Notes: generated by a model not told the origin, from the sequence alone. A stretch of 64,000 nt of DNA from an uncultured Coriobacteriaceae bacterium (GCA_902786015.1 CADAAU010000009.1:1-64000); one strand, 5' to 3'; counted from the stretch's first letter, positions 7,355-17,818 are shown. Program-made: numbers and translations.

Positions 7355-10300
7355 ATGAAACCAAGTCATGCGTTGAACGCAATGTTCCGCTTGCTAGCGT
7401 GCCTATGCCTGCTTGTCCTGGTTGCGGGAATCGGTGTGGCAATGCCTGTTCGGCAAGCCTTTGCGCAAACCGTTACCTACAACGATACGGACAACAAAAA
7501 GAAGCTCGAGAACCCGAGTGACACGTATGTCATCCAGGGCAATGGCAGCATGCACAAGGGCGACAATCACTTCACGGTGCCGAGTGGAAAGAGCTCCGAA
7601 AGGTCTCCCATCCGCATCACGCTCAAGAACGTCAACATAAGCCAGGACGGCCAGGATCCGAGCTACGCGTTCATCACCGTCGAGAAAGACAACTACGTCA
7701 TCGTCTCCCTCGACGGCACCAACACGATCATCGGTGGCGAGAACGAGCAGGTAGGCGACAACAACGGCATGGCAGCCATCAACGTGGACGAGGGCTCGAC
7801 CCTCAAAGTCACCTCATCGTCGGGCGACGGCTCCACCAACGGCAAGCTGGTTGCCAAGGGCGGTGGAAGCAAGTACGGCGGCGCGGGCATCGGCTCCAAC
7901 TTCTACTATCCCATGGGCAACCTCATCATCGCCGGCGGCACCATCGAGGCAACGGGAGCCCATTGCGCCGCGGGCATCGGCGGCGGGCGCGACAGCGAAG
8001 TCGGCAACATCACCATCACCGGTGGCAAGATCACTGCCTGGGGTGGCGAATACGGTGCCGGCATCGGCGCAGGCGACCACTTTAGCGGCGGCGATGGCGG
8101 CGACCTGTCGAGCCTCACCATATCGGGCGGCGAAATCACGGCAAAAGGTGGCAAAGACGGCGCTGGCATCGGCGGCGGCGAGGGCAGCAACATCCGTGGC
8201 AACATGCTCATTAGCGGTGGCACCATAACGGCCACAGGTGGCGAGGACGGCGCGGGAATTGGCGCAGGTCAGCATGGCACCTTCATGCGCGACGCAAGCA
8301 GCAAGGACTGCACTCTCAAGATCACGGGCGGCACCATCAAAGCCACGGGTGGCGAGAACGGCGCGGGCATCGGTGGCGGTGACGGCACAAGCGACCCACG
8401 CGTCATCATCAACCAGGCAAACGCCAACACAACCCTCAACATCAACGCGAAGGGCGGTCCAAACGGCGCGGGCATCGGCGCGGGCAACGGCACGGCGGAC
8501 TACGTTGACATCACGCTGCACGGAGGCACCATCGTAGCCACTGGAGGCAATCGCGCAAAGGCCGGCAAGTGCAGTGGGGCGGGCATCGGCGGCGGTGGCG
8601 ACGTCAGCCGGATCGACATCAAGGGCAGCGGCACCATCGAGGCATATGGCGGCTTGGACGCAGCGGGCATCGGCGGCGGCGAGAGCGGCAGTGTGACCGG
8701 ACACCTCACCATCGACGGCGACACCGACGGGCGGCACGGCACACGCGGCCAGGCGGCGGAAGGCAGCCGCGGCCTCGCCATCACTGCCATTGCGAGCAAG
8801 GCCGACGTCGACAACAAACGCTACGACGACAACGAGGCGGCGGCCATTGGCGGCGGCAAGGCCAGCGGCGGAAACATCACCGTAAAGAACGCCATCATCA
8901 AGAGCTGCGCGCATCACGAGGGAGCCGACATCGGCGGCGGCGGATACCACGGCATCTGGGGCGGCACGATCGACACCATCCAGATCGACAACTGCGACAT
9001 CCAGTCAAGCAGCTTCCACAAGGTGACCTCCGCCATCGGCAGTGGCTACGGCGGCAGCATCAACCACATCAACATCGCAAACACCACCTTCAACGGCGGC
9101 GGCATCGGCGCGTCCCTCATCGACGTGAACTACCTCGGCCTCAGCTCCATCAAGTCCATCACAATCGACAACAGCGACATTCACGCCTACTGGGACGAGA
9201 CTAACCCGGGCGTGGCCAGCGGCAACGTGGATGTGACGTCCAACTTCTGCGACCATGGAGCCGCCGGCATCGGCTCGGGCCAGTACGGCAGCATGGACGA
9301 GATCACCATCACGAACTCCAAGATCTACGCCCACGGCTTTGGCAGCGGCGCCGGCATCGGTGGCGGAGGCGGAGGCGGTCACACTGCCTGGATCGGCCTT
9401 GACAAGTTCGACATCGGCGACGTGGGCACCATCACCATCTCGGGCAGCGACGTGGAGGCCGTGAGCGGATACGGTGACTTCACCGAAAAGTCGAGCGTCA
9501 AGATCGGCGAGTATGACGAGTACGAGATCCCCCTTGCCGATCTTGGCAGCGGCGCCGGCATCGGCGGCGGAGGCGGCGCGGGCGTGGACGTCATCGACAT
9601 ACACGATTGCGGGACCGTCAACTGTATCTCGTTCTCCGGCACAGGCATCGGCGGCGGCTGCGGCAGCTCCCTGCTCGTGGGCGGCTGGGTAAACCACATC
9701 TATCTGGACAACTGCAAGGACGTGGATGCACGGGGCGGCAGCTACTGCGCCGGCATCGGCACCGGCGGCGGCGACGGCCTGCGCGCCTGGGCCAGCTGCA
9801 CGCTGCAGGAGATCTACATCAACAATTGTCCCGATGTCTATGCGCAGGCAGGAAGCTACGCAGCGGGCATCGGCTGCGGCATGTCCTCGCCCTTCGACGC
9901 AAAGGCAAAGACCAAGATGGGCGCAGGCATCGCCATCCACAACAGCAACGTGGAGGCGCATGGCGGCCTGGGCGGCGCTGGTATCGGCGGCGGTGCCGAA
10001 CAGTCGAAGACCGGCCTCGGCGGCGACGGCCCCTCCGTCCTGATCAAGGGCGGCTGCCGCGTGGATGCCTACGGCGGAGGCGCCGAGCAGGCCGGGACGT
10101 ACCTGTACTATCCCGGTGCCGCGGGCATCGGCGGCGGGTCGGACGGCGGGTCGACGAGCCCCATCACCATCGACGTGACCGAGGACGAGACCACGGCCAA
10201 GGGCACGCTCGAGGACCCCACGGGTTCCAAGTACTACGTCCATGCCGTGGGCAAGGACGGCGGCGCCGGCATCGGCAGCGGTGGCAGCACCTACTCTGAG

Positions 10301-13300
10301 GACTCGCTGAGCAAGGGCGACAACGACTTCGAAAGTACCATCACCATCAAGGGCGGCGCCGTCTTCGCGAAGGGCGGCAGGTCCTTCGCCATCACCTCCG
10401 GCCACGACAAGTACAACGGCATGTACATGGGCGCTGGCGCGGGTATCGGCGGCGGCTCTGCCGAGGGCACCGTCGACGAGGTCATCATCAACGGCGGCTT
10501 CATCCGGGCCAAAGCCGGAGACAACCACGCCAACTCGGACAGGGCCGACGACATTGGCTCCGGCGGCGACTGGTCCATCGAGGATCCGGGAGACCGCGAT
10601 CGGTCTCGACATCTCTTGATCACGGACGGTACGGTCCTCGCCGACCGCTTGGGCAACTTTACGGAGCCATTGCGCATCGGCGGTGGCAGCGTGCGCTGCA
10701 ACACCACGGCGTACCTGATTGACTCCTCGCTCCACTCGTACTGGCACTCGGCGAAGCTCATCGACAACCCCCTGACGAAGGTGAACGTTACGTCGTGGAC
10801 GTCCTACGGCACCAAGTCCATCTACACCGACGAGAACAACAAGGTCTACCTGTACCTCCAGGCGAAGGGCAACAAAAACTCGTACGATCAGTGGGCCGAC
10901 ATCGAGGTGGGCGGCGAGAAGCGCCACTACTACGGCTACACCGATTACAACATGGGCCAAACCACCTCGACGAGCAACAACAGCGTGCTCAAGATGGATG
11001 GCGGAATCGTGGGCTTCAAGGAGCCGAAGGATGCGCACTATGGTGCAGACTTCGCGCTCGAGCTCGACGATGGGGCGGAATCGCTCAAGGGCGCCACATG
11101 GGAGTTCGCCGCAAAGGGCGCCGCGAGTTTGGTGGGTGACGGGAAGGTCACCTCGCCGGGCGCAAAGCTCACGCTCCATGGGGACGCGGTGGGAGCCTTT
11201 ACCGTGGAGGGAACGAGTAGTGCCTCGGCCGACCCCGAAATCTACTGGAACAGCAAGGCCAAGTACGTCGGGACGACCAAGCGTGGCATCCCTCAGGTCG
11301 AGGTCATAGAGGATCCCAGCAAGGAGTACGACGGCGAGCAGGTCGAGAATCCCGCTGTACAGACGAACAGCGCCGGCACGGTGTCATATACATACTACAA
11401 GGATGACGGCACCAAACTGGATGGCCCCCCGACAGATGCCGGCACCTACACGGTCGTTGCCACCGTGGCTCAGGAGAAGCTGTTCGAGGAGGGGAGTTCC
11501 AGTCCGTACGAGTTTAAGATAACGCCGCGCATGACGGTAAGCACACTGGAGATGGCGCTCGACCCCAGCGACAACGCCGTAGTCGTGCTCACGGCCACGG
11601 TACACGGGCTGCTCGATGCCGACGGCACGGTGGCGTTCAAGTACAACTCCACCCAATATCCGTACGAAAGGACCACCGAACCTCAGGAGGTCACACAGCT
11701 TGCGAACGGGATGTACGGCGTGCACTTCGATGCATCCAACATCATTGCCTCGGACTACAGGGTCCATGCAGTGTACACCCCGGGCGAAAAGGGGAACTAC
11801 AAAGAGTCGACAAGCGAGGAGCTGTCCGGGCATAAGGACTACGCCGACCGGCACATCCTAGACGAAGTAAACAACTTCTCGTACGTCAAGACCTACGGTG
11901 ACCCACAGTTCAGCTTTACCCTCTCGACCGATCACCCCACGCCCGAACAAAACGACGAATGGGATTGGGGCAGCATCGCCTCCGATGTGTACGACAGCCA
12001 GTTTGGTGACGAGCACACGATCACACCTAGCAAGGGGAGCACGACTGGCACGACCATGCCTACCGTTACCATCAACCACGTCGGCGATGAGGTGCTCAAC
12101 GTTGGGCTCGTCGACGGGCGCAGCGCATTGGGTGATGACTACATGTACAACCGTGCCAACCACAACGTGACGGTCTCTGTCCTGCCCAAGGACCTCACGG
12201 TACAGACTGATTCCGCGACGAGAGCCTACGACGGCACGGAGCTCACCGCGGACGGCAGGTGCGACGGCCTCGTCAACGACGAGGAGGTTGCGTTCGATGT
12301 GACCGGCTCGCAGACGGACGCGGGGTCGAGCAGCAACACGTACGCGATTGACTGGAACTCGAGCGAAACGACGGCCAAGTCGGCCAACTACCACGTGGTC
12401 GAGTCGCTGGGTACGCTCACGGTAACGCCGAGGCCCACCACGCTGGTCCTCGAGCTTTCGAAAGATGGTACAAATGCCACCGCTAAGGCAACGGTGGAGA
12501 ATTTCGTTTCAGCCGATGTGAGTAAAAGCGAGGTAGCGGGACAGGTAACGTTTACCTTCGCAACAAAGGACGGCAAAGTAGAACCAGACCCCTGCAAAAT
12601 AACGTATGACAATCCTGTGGCGAGTGTTATTGGGGCGGGCGTCGCCGCTGGCGATTACGTAGTCACCGCGACCTTTACGCCGAGCGAGGGTAACTATCAG
12701 CCATCCACGACCACGGTTACCGGGCACAACCCACTTGAGCCGCGGGAAATTAAAGGCGACCGTCTTATCACAACGACGTACGGCGAGGAACCATTTCCGC
12801 TTGGGCTGTCGGTTGACCCTGACCAAACCAGGAACGGAGACAATTGGTTCTACGTTGTCGAGGAAACCGATCCTGCCGTGACTATCGATCCCGATGGCAA
12901 AGTCACCATCAACCACGTCGGCCAAACGGTTGTGCATGTCACGGTCCAAGACACCAATGAGGATAAGGTATACGAAGACGCCCATGCATACGTTGTGATC
13001 GTCGTCCTGCCCGCACCTCTCACAGTGACCACCGATTCGGCGACGAGGGTCTACGACGGTACGGAGCTCATCGCGGATGGCAAGTACGAGGGTCTAGTTA
13101 ACGACGAGACTTTGCAAGAGTTCAAGACGACCGGCACGCAAACGAATGCGGGGTCGAGTAGCAACGAGTACGAGATTACCTGGGGCACAAGCGACGGGCA
13201 GGCGCAGCAGGCCAACTACAAAGTTGCCGAGTCGCTCGGTACGCTCAGGGTAACGCCCAAGCCCACCACTACGACCCTCGCGCTTTCCCAGAGCGGGTCG

Positions 13301-16045
13301 TCGGCGACGGTCACGGCGACGATCGGCGGCTTCATCGACGGCGTGGAGGGACCCGTGGGATCGGTGGAATTTTGGGTGGACGACGAGTGCAAGGGATCGG
13401 TCGACGTGTCGCGCGCTGCGGACGGCACCTGCGTCGTGACGAAGTCGTTCGATAACGTCCCCGCAGATAACTATACGGTAAAGGCCGAGTTCACGCCAGA
13501 CGGAGATGCTAACAACGAGACATCGCTGGCACATAACTACCTGTCCTCTACGGCGTCGGCAACCGGAAGCAAGAGCCTCGCTCGGCGCACGATACAGGGC
13601 AAGCGTGCCTACCAGAAGACCTACGGAGATGACTACGACGGTGCGGATGGCAGCATAGACACCGGCTTCCTGCTCGACCTGTCGCTCGCGGATGACGTGG
13701 CGGGTCCCAACGACACGTGGTCGTTCTCCGTCATCTACGACTCGCGCAACGTCGCAGGGCTCGGCCCCTCAGCAGAAGTTGCGTCCTCGACAACGGGACG
13801 GCAAGGCAATGCCCAAGTGACCGTCAACCATGCGGGCACAGTGGTCATTCGCGCCACCGTGGTGGATGGCAGGGACGAGGGCGAGAAGATATGGAACGAC
13901 GCCACGGCCTATGTCGTGGTAAACATCGACCCCGTCCCGCTCACGGTCACGTCCTTCGCCTACGACAAGGGCGACAATAGCAAGACCCCCGTCACTAGCG
14001 TGAGGTACGGCCAGATCGACAAGCTCTTATACGACCTAAAATACGAGGGGCTGCTACCGGGCGACAACCCAGGCAACTTCACGACCGTCAACGGCAAGGG
14101 CCACGGTACGCTCACCGCCATGCCGCTTGTCACGACCTTGGGAGCTTCGGACATGCCAAGGCAGATCGGAATCGCTCGTGTTGCCCCTGAGGGTGAAGGC
14201 GGTAAGGACGCCGGGCGGTTCTTCTCGTGCAACTACGCCATCACCTACGACACCACGACAAATGCAGTGACAGTTACGAAGGCACCCCTGGCCATCCAGG
14301 CGCTCGACACTGGCGGAAAATATGGTGGCGACGAGCCCGCATACGGTTGGGACGTCGCGAGTAACCAGAGCGACAACATATGGAAGGACTCGGCTGGAGT
14401 GGAGTTGCCCTGCGCGGGCCTCGTGCCGTGGGATACCACGGAGAGCGTCTTCGAGAAGCGGCCAACCATCCAAGTCGACAAAGGCGTGACAGGCGGCAAG
14501 GCGTATAAGGAACTCGATGCGGCCACCTACCCAAGAGCGCTTGTCCTTTCGGGCGGTATCTCGCAAAACTACGGTATCTGCGCCATTGCCGGCAACCTCG
14601 TCGTGAACCCAGCCAACCTTAGCGACAAGGCACGCTTTGACGCTCGCGTGGAGAACGCCGTGTATAACGCGGAAGAGCAGACCGCGCGGATCACGGTCGT
14701 GGACAAAGCCTTCGACCCGGCACGCACGCTCGAGCAGGACGCGCAGTACAAGGTCTCATACCTCACCAACCACACCGATGCCGGCACCGCATACGTTTTG
14801 ACAAGCGGCATGGGTGGAAACTATACGGGCCGTCAGCTTCTCGACTTCGAGATCGAAAAGGCCCCGGGGAGCGTCGTTACCGAGAGCGCGGTGAAGGTTT
14901 ACGACGGAGAGGCGCTGACCGCATCGGGGACAGTCACGGGCATATTGGAGGCCGACCAACACGAGTTCAAGACGACAGGCACGCAGACCGATCCCGGCAT
15001 CAGCCGCAACACCTACGACCTCACGTTCCAGAACCCGGCCAAGGCAAACAACTATGCCGTCGATGAGAGTCTGGGGCGTCTTGCGGTGGTGTCGAACGAC
15101 GCGAAGGACTTCTTGGTGTCGGATGTGGTGGACTACACCTATGACGGCACCGAGCACAAGCAGGTAGTCACGGTGAGAAACCACCTGCTCCAGAAGCTCG
15201 TCGAGGGCGAGGATTACACGCTCGCTTACGAGGGCGACCTGGTAAACGCTGGTACGGTGAACATTGTGATTAACGGTGTGGGGGCATACACGGGAAGCGT
15301 CACGCGCACGTACAAAATCGAGCCGGCGAAACTGATGGTACACACGTTTGACGACGCAAAGGTATACGACGGGACGCCTCTGGTGGGCGAAGGCGAGGTG
15401 TGGCGTCTCGTTGGCGACGAGACAGTGACCCTTACCGTCACCGGCACGCAGACGGAGGTCGGATCGAGCTCCAACACCTATACCCTCACATGGGATGGCA
15501 CGGCAAAGGAGGGCAACTACGTGGTTCACGAGCGCGTGGGCACGCTGACGGTGAACGCCCCCGATACCGTGTACTACTGCGAGTCCGGCGCCGATGGAGT
15601 GTGGACAAAGGGCAGCAGCGAGACGCTGGGGTTCGTGTACAAGCGAACTTGGGACGACGAGACGACCTTCGACCACTTCAAGGGCCTCTCGATCGATGGC
15701 AAGCCGGTAAGCGCGGAGGGCTACGAGGCACGCCGCGGTAGCGTGGTGGTTGACCTACTGCCCTCGTATCTGGAGACGCTCGATACGGGCGGCCATACGC
15801 TCACGACCGAGTTCGATGATGGCGACGCCGTTACCACTGCGTTTACGGTGAGGGAGGCCGCGAACGAGGAAGGGAACTCGAACGTGCCGTCCGAAAACGG
15901 CGACGCAGGCGGATTGATGGGTGGGTCGGTCAGCAGGACGGCCACTCCTCAAACTGGCGACTACGCGACCCCGGCACTGTTCGTCGCCCTCGTGCTCAGC
16001 ATAGTCGGCGCGGTGTTGTGCGTCCTCTCCAGGCGTTTCACGTAG
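7355..16045 (+). CDS. Giant cell-wall-anchored surface protein (2896 aa)
   Basis: A signal peptide (about residues 1-37, ending RQAFA) is followed by a non-repetitive head. Residues about 165-1100 form a Gly-rich solenoid of irregular units built on GAGIGGG ... ITISGGTI.A.GG, like carbohydrate-binding domains of the Cthe_2159 type. Residues about 1300-2750 hold Ig-like and MBG/YDG-type modules, seen as recurring YDGTEL, YGD/YGEE, NHVG and LTVT motifs. The C-terminus has TPQTGD (about residue 2863), a hydrophobic span and RRFT, a class of sortase signal with TPQTG in place of LPXTG. Start ATG 7355 has AAAGGTGGG 6 bp upstream. Likely an adhesin or fibrous surface protein; the ligand is unknown. 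A terminator-like hairpin follows at 16128. Confidence 0.93.
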   Translation: MKPSHALNAMFRLLACLCLLVLVAGIGVAMPVRQAFAQTVTYNDTDNKKKLENPSDTYVIQGNGSMHKGDNHFTVPSGKSSERSPIRITLKNVNISQDGQDPSYAFITVEKDNYVIVSLDGTNTIIGGENEQVGDNNGMAAINVDEGSTLKVTSSSGDGSTNGKLVAKGGGSKYGGAGIGSNFYYPMGNLIIAGGTIEATGAHCAAGIGGGRDSEVGNITITGGKITAWGGEYGAGIGAGDHFSGGDGGDLSSLTISGGEITAKGGKDGAGIGGGEGSNIRGNMLISGGTITATGGEDGAGIGAGQHGTFMRDASSKDCTLKITGGTIKATGGENGAGIGGGDGTSDPRVIINQANANTTLNINAKGGPNGAGIGAGNGTADYVDITLHGGTIVATGGNRAKAGKCSGAGIGGGGDVSRIDIKGSGTIEAYGGLDAAGIGGGESGSVTGHLTIDGDTDGRHGTRGQAAEGSRGLAITAIASKADVDNKRYDDNEAAAIGGGKASGGNITVKNAIIKSCAHHEGADIGGGGYHGIWGGTIDTIQIDNCDIQSSSFHKVTSAIGSGYGGSINHINIANTTFNGGGIGASLIDVNYLGLSSIKSITIDNSDIHAYWDETNPGVASGNVDVTSNFCDHGAAGIGSGQYGSMDEITITNSKIYAHGFGSGAGIGGGGGGGHTAWIGLDKFDIGDVGTITISGSDVEAVSGYGDFTEKSSVKIGEYDEYEIPLADLGSGAGIGGGGGAGVDVIDIHDCGTVNCISFSGTGIGGGCGSSLLVGGWVNHIYLDNCKDVDARGGSYCAGIGTGGGDGLRAWASCTLQEIYINNCPDVYAQAGSYAAGIGCGMSSPFDAKAKTKMGAGIAIHNSNVEAHGGLGGAGIGGGAEQSKTGLGGDGPSVLIKGGCRVDAYGGGAEQAGTYLYYPGAAGIGGGSDGGSTSPITIDVTEDETTAKGTLEDPTGSKYYVHAVGKDGGAGIGSGGSTYSEDSLSKGDNDFESTITIKGGAVFAKGGRSFAITSGHDKYNGMYMGAGAGIGGGSAEGTVDEVIINGGFIRAKAGDNHANSDRADDIGSGGDWSIEDPGDRDRSRHLLITDGTVLADRLGNFTEPLRIGGGSVRCNTTAYLIDSSLHSYWHSAKLIDNPLTKVNVTSWTSYGTKSIYTDENNKVYLYLQAKGNKNSYDQWADIEVGGEKRHYYGYTDYNMGQTTSTSNNSVLKMDGGIVGFKEPKDAHYGADFALELDDGAESLKGATWEFAAKGAASLVGDGKVTSPGAKLTLHGDAVGAFTVEGTSSASADPEIYWNSKAKYVGTTKRGIPQVEVIEDPSKEYDGEQVENPAVQTNSAGTVSYTYYKDDGTKLDGPPTDAGTYTVVATVAQEKLFEEGSSSPYEFKITPRMTVSTLEMALDPSDNAVVVLTATVHGLLDADGTVAFKYNSTQYPYERTTEPQEVTQLANGMYGVHFDASNIIASDYRVHAVYTPGEKGNYKESTSEELSGHKDYADRHILDEVNNFSYVKTYGDPQFSFTLSTDHPTPEQNDEWDWGSIASDVYDSQFGDEHTITPSKGSTTGTTMPTVTINHVGDEVLNVGLVDGRSALGDDYMYNRANHNVTVSVLPKDLTVQTDSATRAYDGTELTADGRCDGLVNDEEVAFDVTGSQTDAGSSSNTYAIDWNSSETTAKSANYHVVESLGTLTVTPRPTTLVLELSKDGTNATAKATVENFVSADVSKSEVAGQVTFTFATKDGKVEPDPCKITYDNPVASVIGAGVAAGDYVVTATFTPSEGNYQPSTTTVTGHNPLEPREIKGDRLITTTYGEEPFPLGLSVDPDQTRNGDNWFYVVEETDPAVTIDPDGKVTINHVGQTVVHVTVQDTNEDKVYEDAHAYVVIVVLPAPLTVTTDSATRVYDGTELIADGKYEGLVNDETLQEFKTTGTQTNAGSSSNEYEITWGTSDGQAQQANYKVAESLGTLRVTPKPTTTTLALSQSGSSATVTATIGGFIDGVEGPVGSVEFWVDDECKGSVDVSRAADGTCVVTKSFDNVPADNYTVKAEFTPDGDANNETSLAHNYLSSTASATGSKSLARRTIQGKRAYQKTYGDDYDGADGSIDTGFLLDLSLADDVAGPNDTWSFSVIYDSRNVAGLGPSAEVASSTTGRQGNAQVTVNHAGTVVIRATVVDGRDEGEKIWNDATAYVVVNIDPVPLTVTSFAYDKGDNSKTPVTSVRYGQIDKLLYDLKYEGLLPGDNPGNFTTVNGKGHGTLTAMPLVTTLGASDMPRQIGIARVAPEGEGGKDAGRFFSCNYAITYDTTTNAVTVTKAPLAIQALDTGGKYGGDEPAYGWDVASNQSDNIWKDSAGVELPCAGLVPWDTTESVFEKRPTIQVDKGVTGGKAYKELDAATYPRALVLSGGISQNYGICAIAGNLVVNPANLSDKARFDARVENAVYNAEEQTARITVVDKAFDPARTLEQDAQYKVSYLTNHTDAGTAYVLTSGMGGNYTGRQLLDFEIEKAPGSVVTESAVKVYDGEALTASGTVTGILEADQHEFKTTGTQTDPGISRNTYDLTFQNPAKANNYAVDESLGRLAVVSNDAKDFLVSDVVDYTYDGTEHKQVVTVRNHLLQKLVEGEDYTLAYEGDLVNAGTVNIVINGVGAYTGSVTRTYKIEPAKLMVHTFDDAKVYDGTPLVGEGEVWRLVGDETVTLTVTGTQTEVGSSSNTYTLTWDGTAKEGNYVVHERVGTLTVNAPDTVYYCESGADGVWTKGSSETLGFVYKRTWDDETTFDHFKGLSIDGKPVSAEGYEARRGSVVVDLLPSYLETLDTGGHTLTTEFDDGDAVTTAFTVREAANEEGNSNVPSENGDAGGLMGGSVSRTATPQTGDYATPALFVALVLSIVGAVLCVLSRRFT

Positions 16046-16127
16046 GGGGTGCCTTCGAACAGTCTCGGATTCTATGATACGAATGTGATTGGATTTGGCA
16101 TCCCATCGGCCGGTGTCGCATGTTGAC

Positions 16128-16155
16128 GGGCCGCGACGAAAGCCGCGGCCCGCGA
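16128..16155 (+). terminator. GC-rich hairpin after the surface protein gene
   Basis: GGGCCGCG (16128-16135) and CGCGGCCC (16144-16151) form a perfect 8-bp stem with an 8-nt loop, followed by GCGATCTTT. The short T run makes it a weak intrinsic terminator. Confidence 0.5.
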
Positions 16156-16187
16156 TCTTTGCTCCTGAGTGGCGACAAAATTCGATT

Positions 16188-16343
16188 AGTGTACACCAAA
16201 ATTATTTGATAATGTATAATCCCAGTTGGCGCAGGACTCAAAAAATTGTGGTGTACACTGTGTATTTTACGTACTGTACACCAAAATGGTTCGATACCAT
16301 ATATTCCCAGTTGAGGTAGGTCGGCAAAATTGTGGTGTACACT
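16188..16343. repeat. Pair of ~70-bp units with palindromic ends (family A, locus 1)
   Basis: Unit 1 (16188-16259) and unit 2 (16275-16343) both run from TGTACACCAAAAT to AATTGTGGTGTACAC, so the ends are inverted repeats. Both hold TCCCAGTTG in the middle, in the same orientation. The layout (two units of about 70 bp, 15 bp apart) matches the locus at 41563-41719, although the sequence differs in part (TACACC here, TACCC there). No coding frame is supported. Confidence 0.75.
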
Positions 16344-16754
16344 AATTCTAGGAGGGCGCCCGAAGTGCTGGCGAGCGGAGGCGCACTGACCCCCTCAGGC
16401 CACTTAGACATCCCGCGATTCAGGAACTAACGGCCACAGACACTGTGTAAACGCCTCCATTACAGTGATGTCAGGCCCTTTGGGAACTTCCCCGAGCTTT
16501 GGACGCTTATCATCCGTTTAATCGTCTAACCTTGGTGGCAGGCCCAGACGGGCTCGCCGACCGACCCCTCCCGGACGGCCCTTGCCTCCTGCTGCCGCAG
16601 ACGGCCAGGGACGTGTTGCCGCCGGAAGGGTGTTTTGTCGCGGGTAAGAGCTGATAGGGACCTGCCGGACATCGCTGCCACGGCCGCGTAATGTGGGTGC
16701 CCTTCGCCGCGGCGGTCGTCTCGGCCGGCCGGAGACGGGAGAAAGGATACCACT
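16344..16754. other. Gene-free stretch; right part probably IS110 left end
   Basis: Bases 16344-16520 show nothing recognisable. Bases about 16520-16754 are GC-rich, precede the IS110 transposase fragment and may be its non-coding left end, the place where the IS110 group encodes its guide (bridge) RNA. No bridge-RNA structure was demonstrated. Confidence 0.35.
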
Positions 16755-17100
16755 ATGACGGAGCGGGAGACGATCCGGTCGGCGCACGGCGTCCACCTCG
16801 GGTTCGACGTCGGCAAGAGCTTCCACTGGGCGTGCGCGATCAGGGGCGGGGAGGCCGTCGTCGACAGGACGGTAGCGAACAGGCGCGACGACGTGCGCGA
16901 CGCGATCGGCGAGGCCATGGCGCTCGCGGGCGGCCTCGGCGTGCTCGTGGCCGTCGACCAGCGCAACAACATCGGCTCGCTCGTCGTGAGGGAGGCGCGC
17001 GCGATGGGCTGCGACGTCGCCTACCTGCCGGGGCACGCCGAGAGCCAGGCCAGGAGGACGTGCCCCGGGATCGCGAAGAACGACCGCCTCGACGCGTTGA
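16755..17100 (+). mobile_element. IS110-family transposase fragment (N-terminal part)
   Basis: The first about 115 codons (HLGFDVGKSFHWACAI, DQRNNIGSLVVREARAMGCD, YLPGHAESQARRTCPGIAKN, DRLDA) match the N-terminal DEDD RuvC-like domain of IS110 transposases, with the first Asp in GFDVGK and the KNDRLDA motif. The catalytic C-terminal half is missing. The ribosome-binding site GGGAGAAAGGA precedes ATG 16755. The element broke at about 17100, where sequence of a different gene begins. Confidence 0.85.
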
Positions 17101-17330
17101 ACTACGAGTTGGCAGCTGGCCAGCAGTTAGTTGTTGACACGGGGAACGTGCTGGGCTTCACTGGCGACGTGAGCATGGAAATCGAGCGCATTCATGGCGC
17201 GAAGAACGTCATGTTTGGCGGCGAGGGCCTGTACAACACGAAGCTTACCGGCCCCGGCACCATCTTCCTACAGACCATGCCGCTTGCGACCGTCTCTGAC
17301 GTAATCGCCACGCACTTGCCGACGGGCTAA
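16755..17330 (+). pseudogene. In-frame chimera: IS110 N-terminus fused to AIM24-family C-terminus
   Basis: The single 191-codon frame changes identity at about 17100. After DRLDA it reads LNYELAAGQQLVVDTGNVLG and continues with VSMEIERIHGAKNVMFGGEG and LTGPGTIFLQTMPLATVSDV, which is the C-terminal third of an AIM24/TIGR00266-family protein. The join is exactly in frame, so a fusion protein could be made from the transposase start. The N-terminal two thirds of the AIM24 gene are absent. Most likely a dead product of IS insertion plus deletion. Confidence 0.85.
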
Positions 17331-17818
17331 CGGTTAGTCAAGCGCTGCTTTGCCGGTTCTTCAAGCTCGGCCCTCGGATAGTAAGGGCAGAGCTTGTGGT
17401 GCGCATCGTCATCGGTGGACCTCCACTCTACGGTGCGCGCCCGCTCGTTGAGTCAACAGCTGCTGGGACGTCGACCCACACTCAACTCAAAAGAAAAGCT
17501 GCATGAATGGTACAGTTAGTGTATGCGATCGGTAATCAAACGCGATTGCCTGCAGTGGATGCGTATGCGTAGAATATTGGCGGCGCAAGCGATGCTCCGT
17601 ATCGATCGAAGGAACGGAATGAACGTCGGATAAGCGAAGCGCGGCGGCAAGTCGTCTTTGGAGCCCACGAGGCACTTGAAACTGTCCGTTCGCATCGATT
17701 TACGTTCGTTTGTGGCGGCGTTCGGGCGTCCTCGTGACCAAGCGCTCAGTCGACGGGATGGCTTACGAGCGCGTGGAGGAGAGCGACGCGCTGACGTTCA
17801 GTAAAGGATGGTGGCTGC
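17331..17818. other. Gene-free stretch upstream of the sensor kinase
   Basis: No convincing gene or RNA was seen in 488 bp. It presumably carries the promoter of the two-component operon, but no clear -35/-10 pair stands out. Confidence 0.45.

Noticed and set aside
9005..11179. A 724-codon open frame antisense to the surface protein gene, and others like it
   Set aside because: High GC content and the Gly-rich repeat keep the opposite frames open; there is no start signal or recognisable protein.
16520..16754. A bridge RNA gene in the IS110 left end
   Set aside because: Position fits, but I could not show the stem-loops or guide loops, and the element is truncated.
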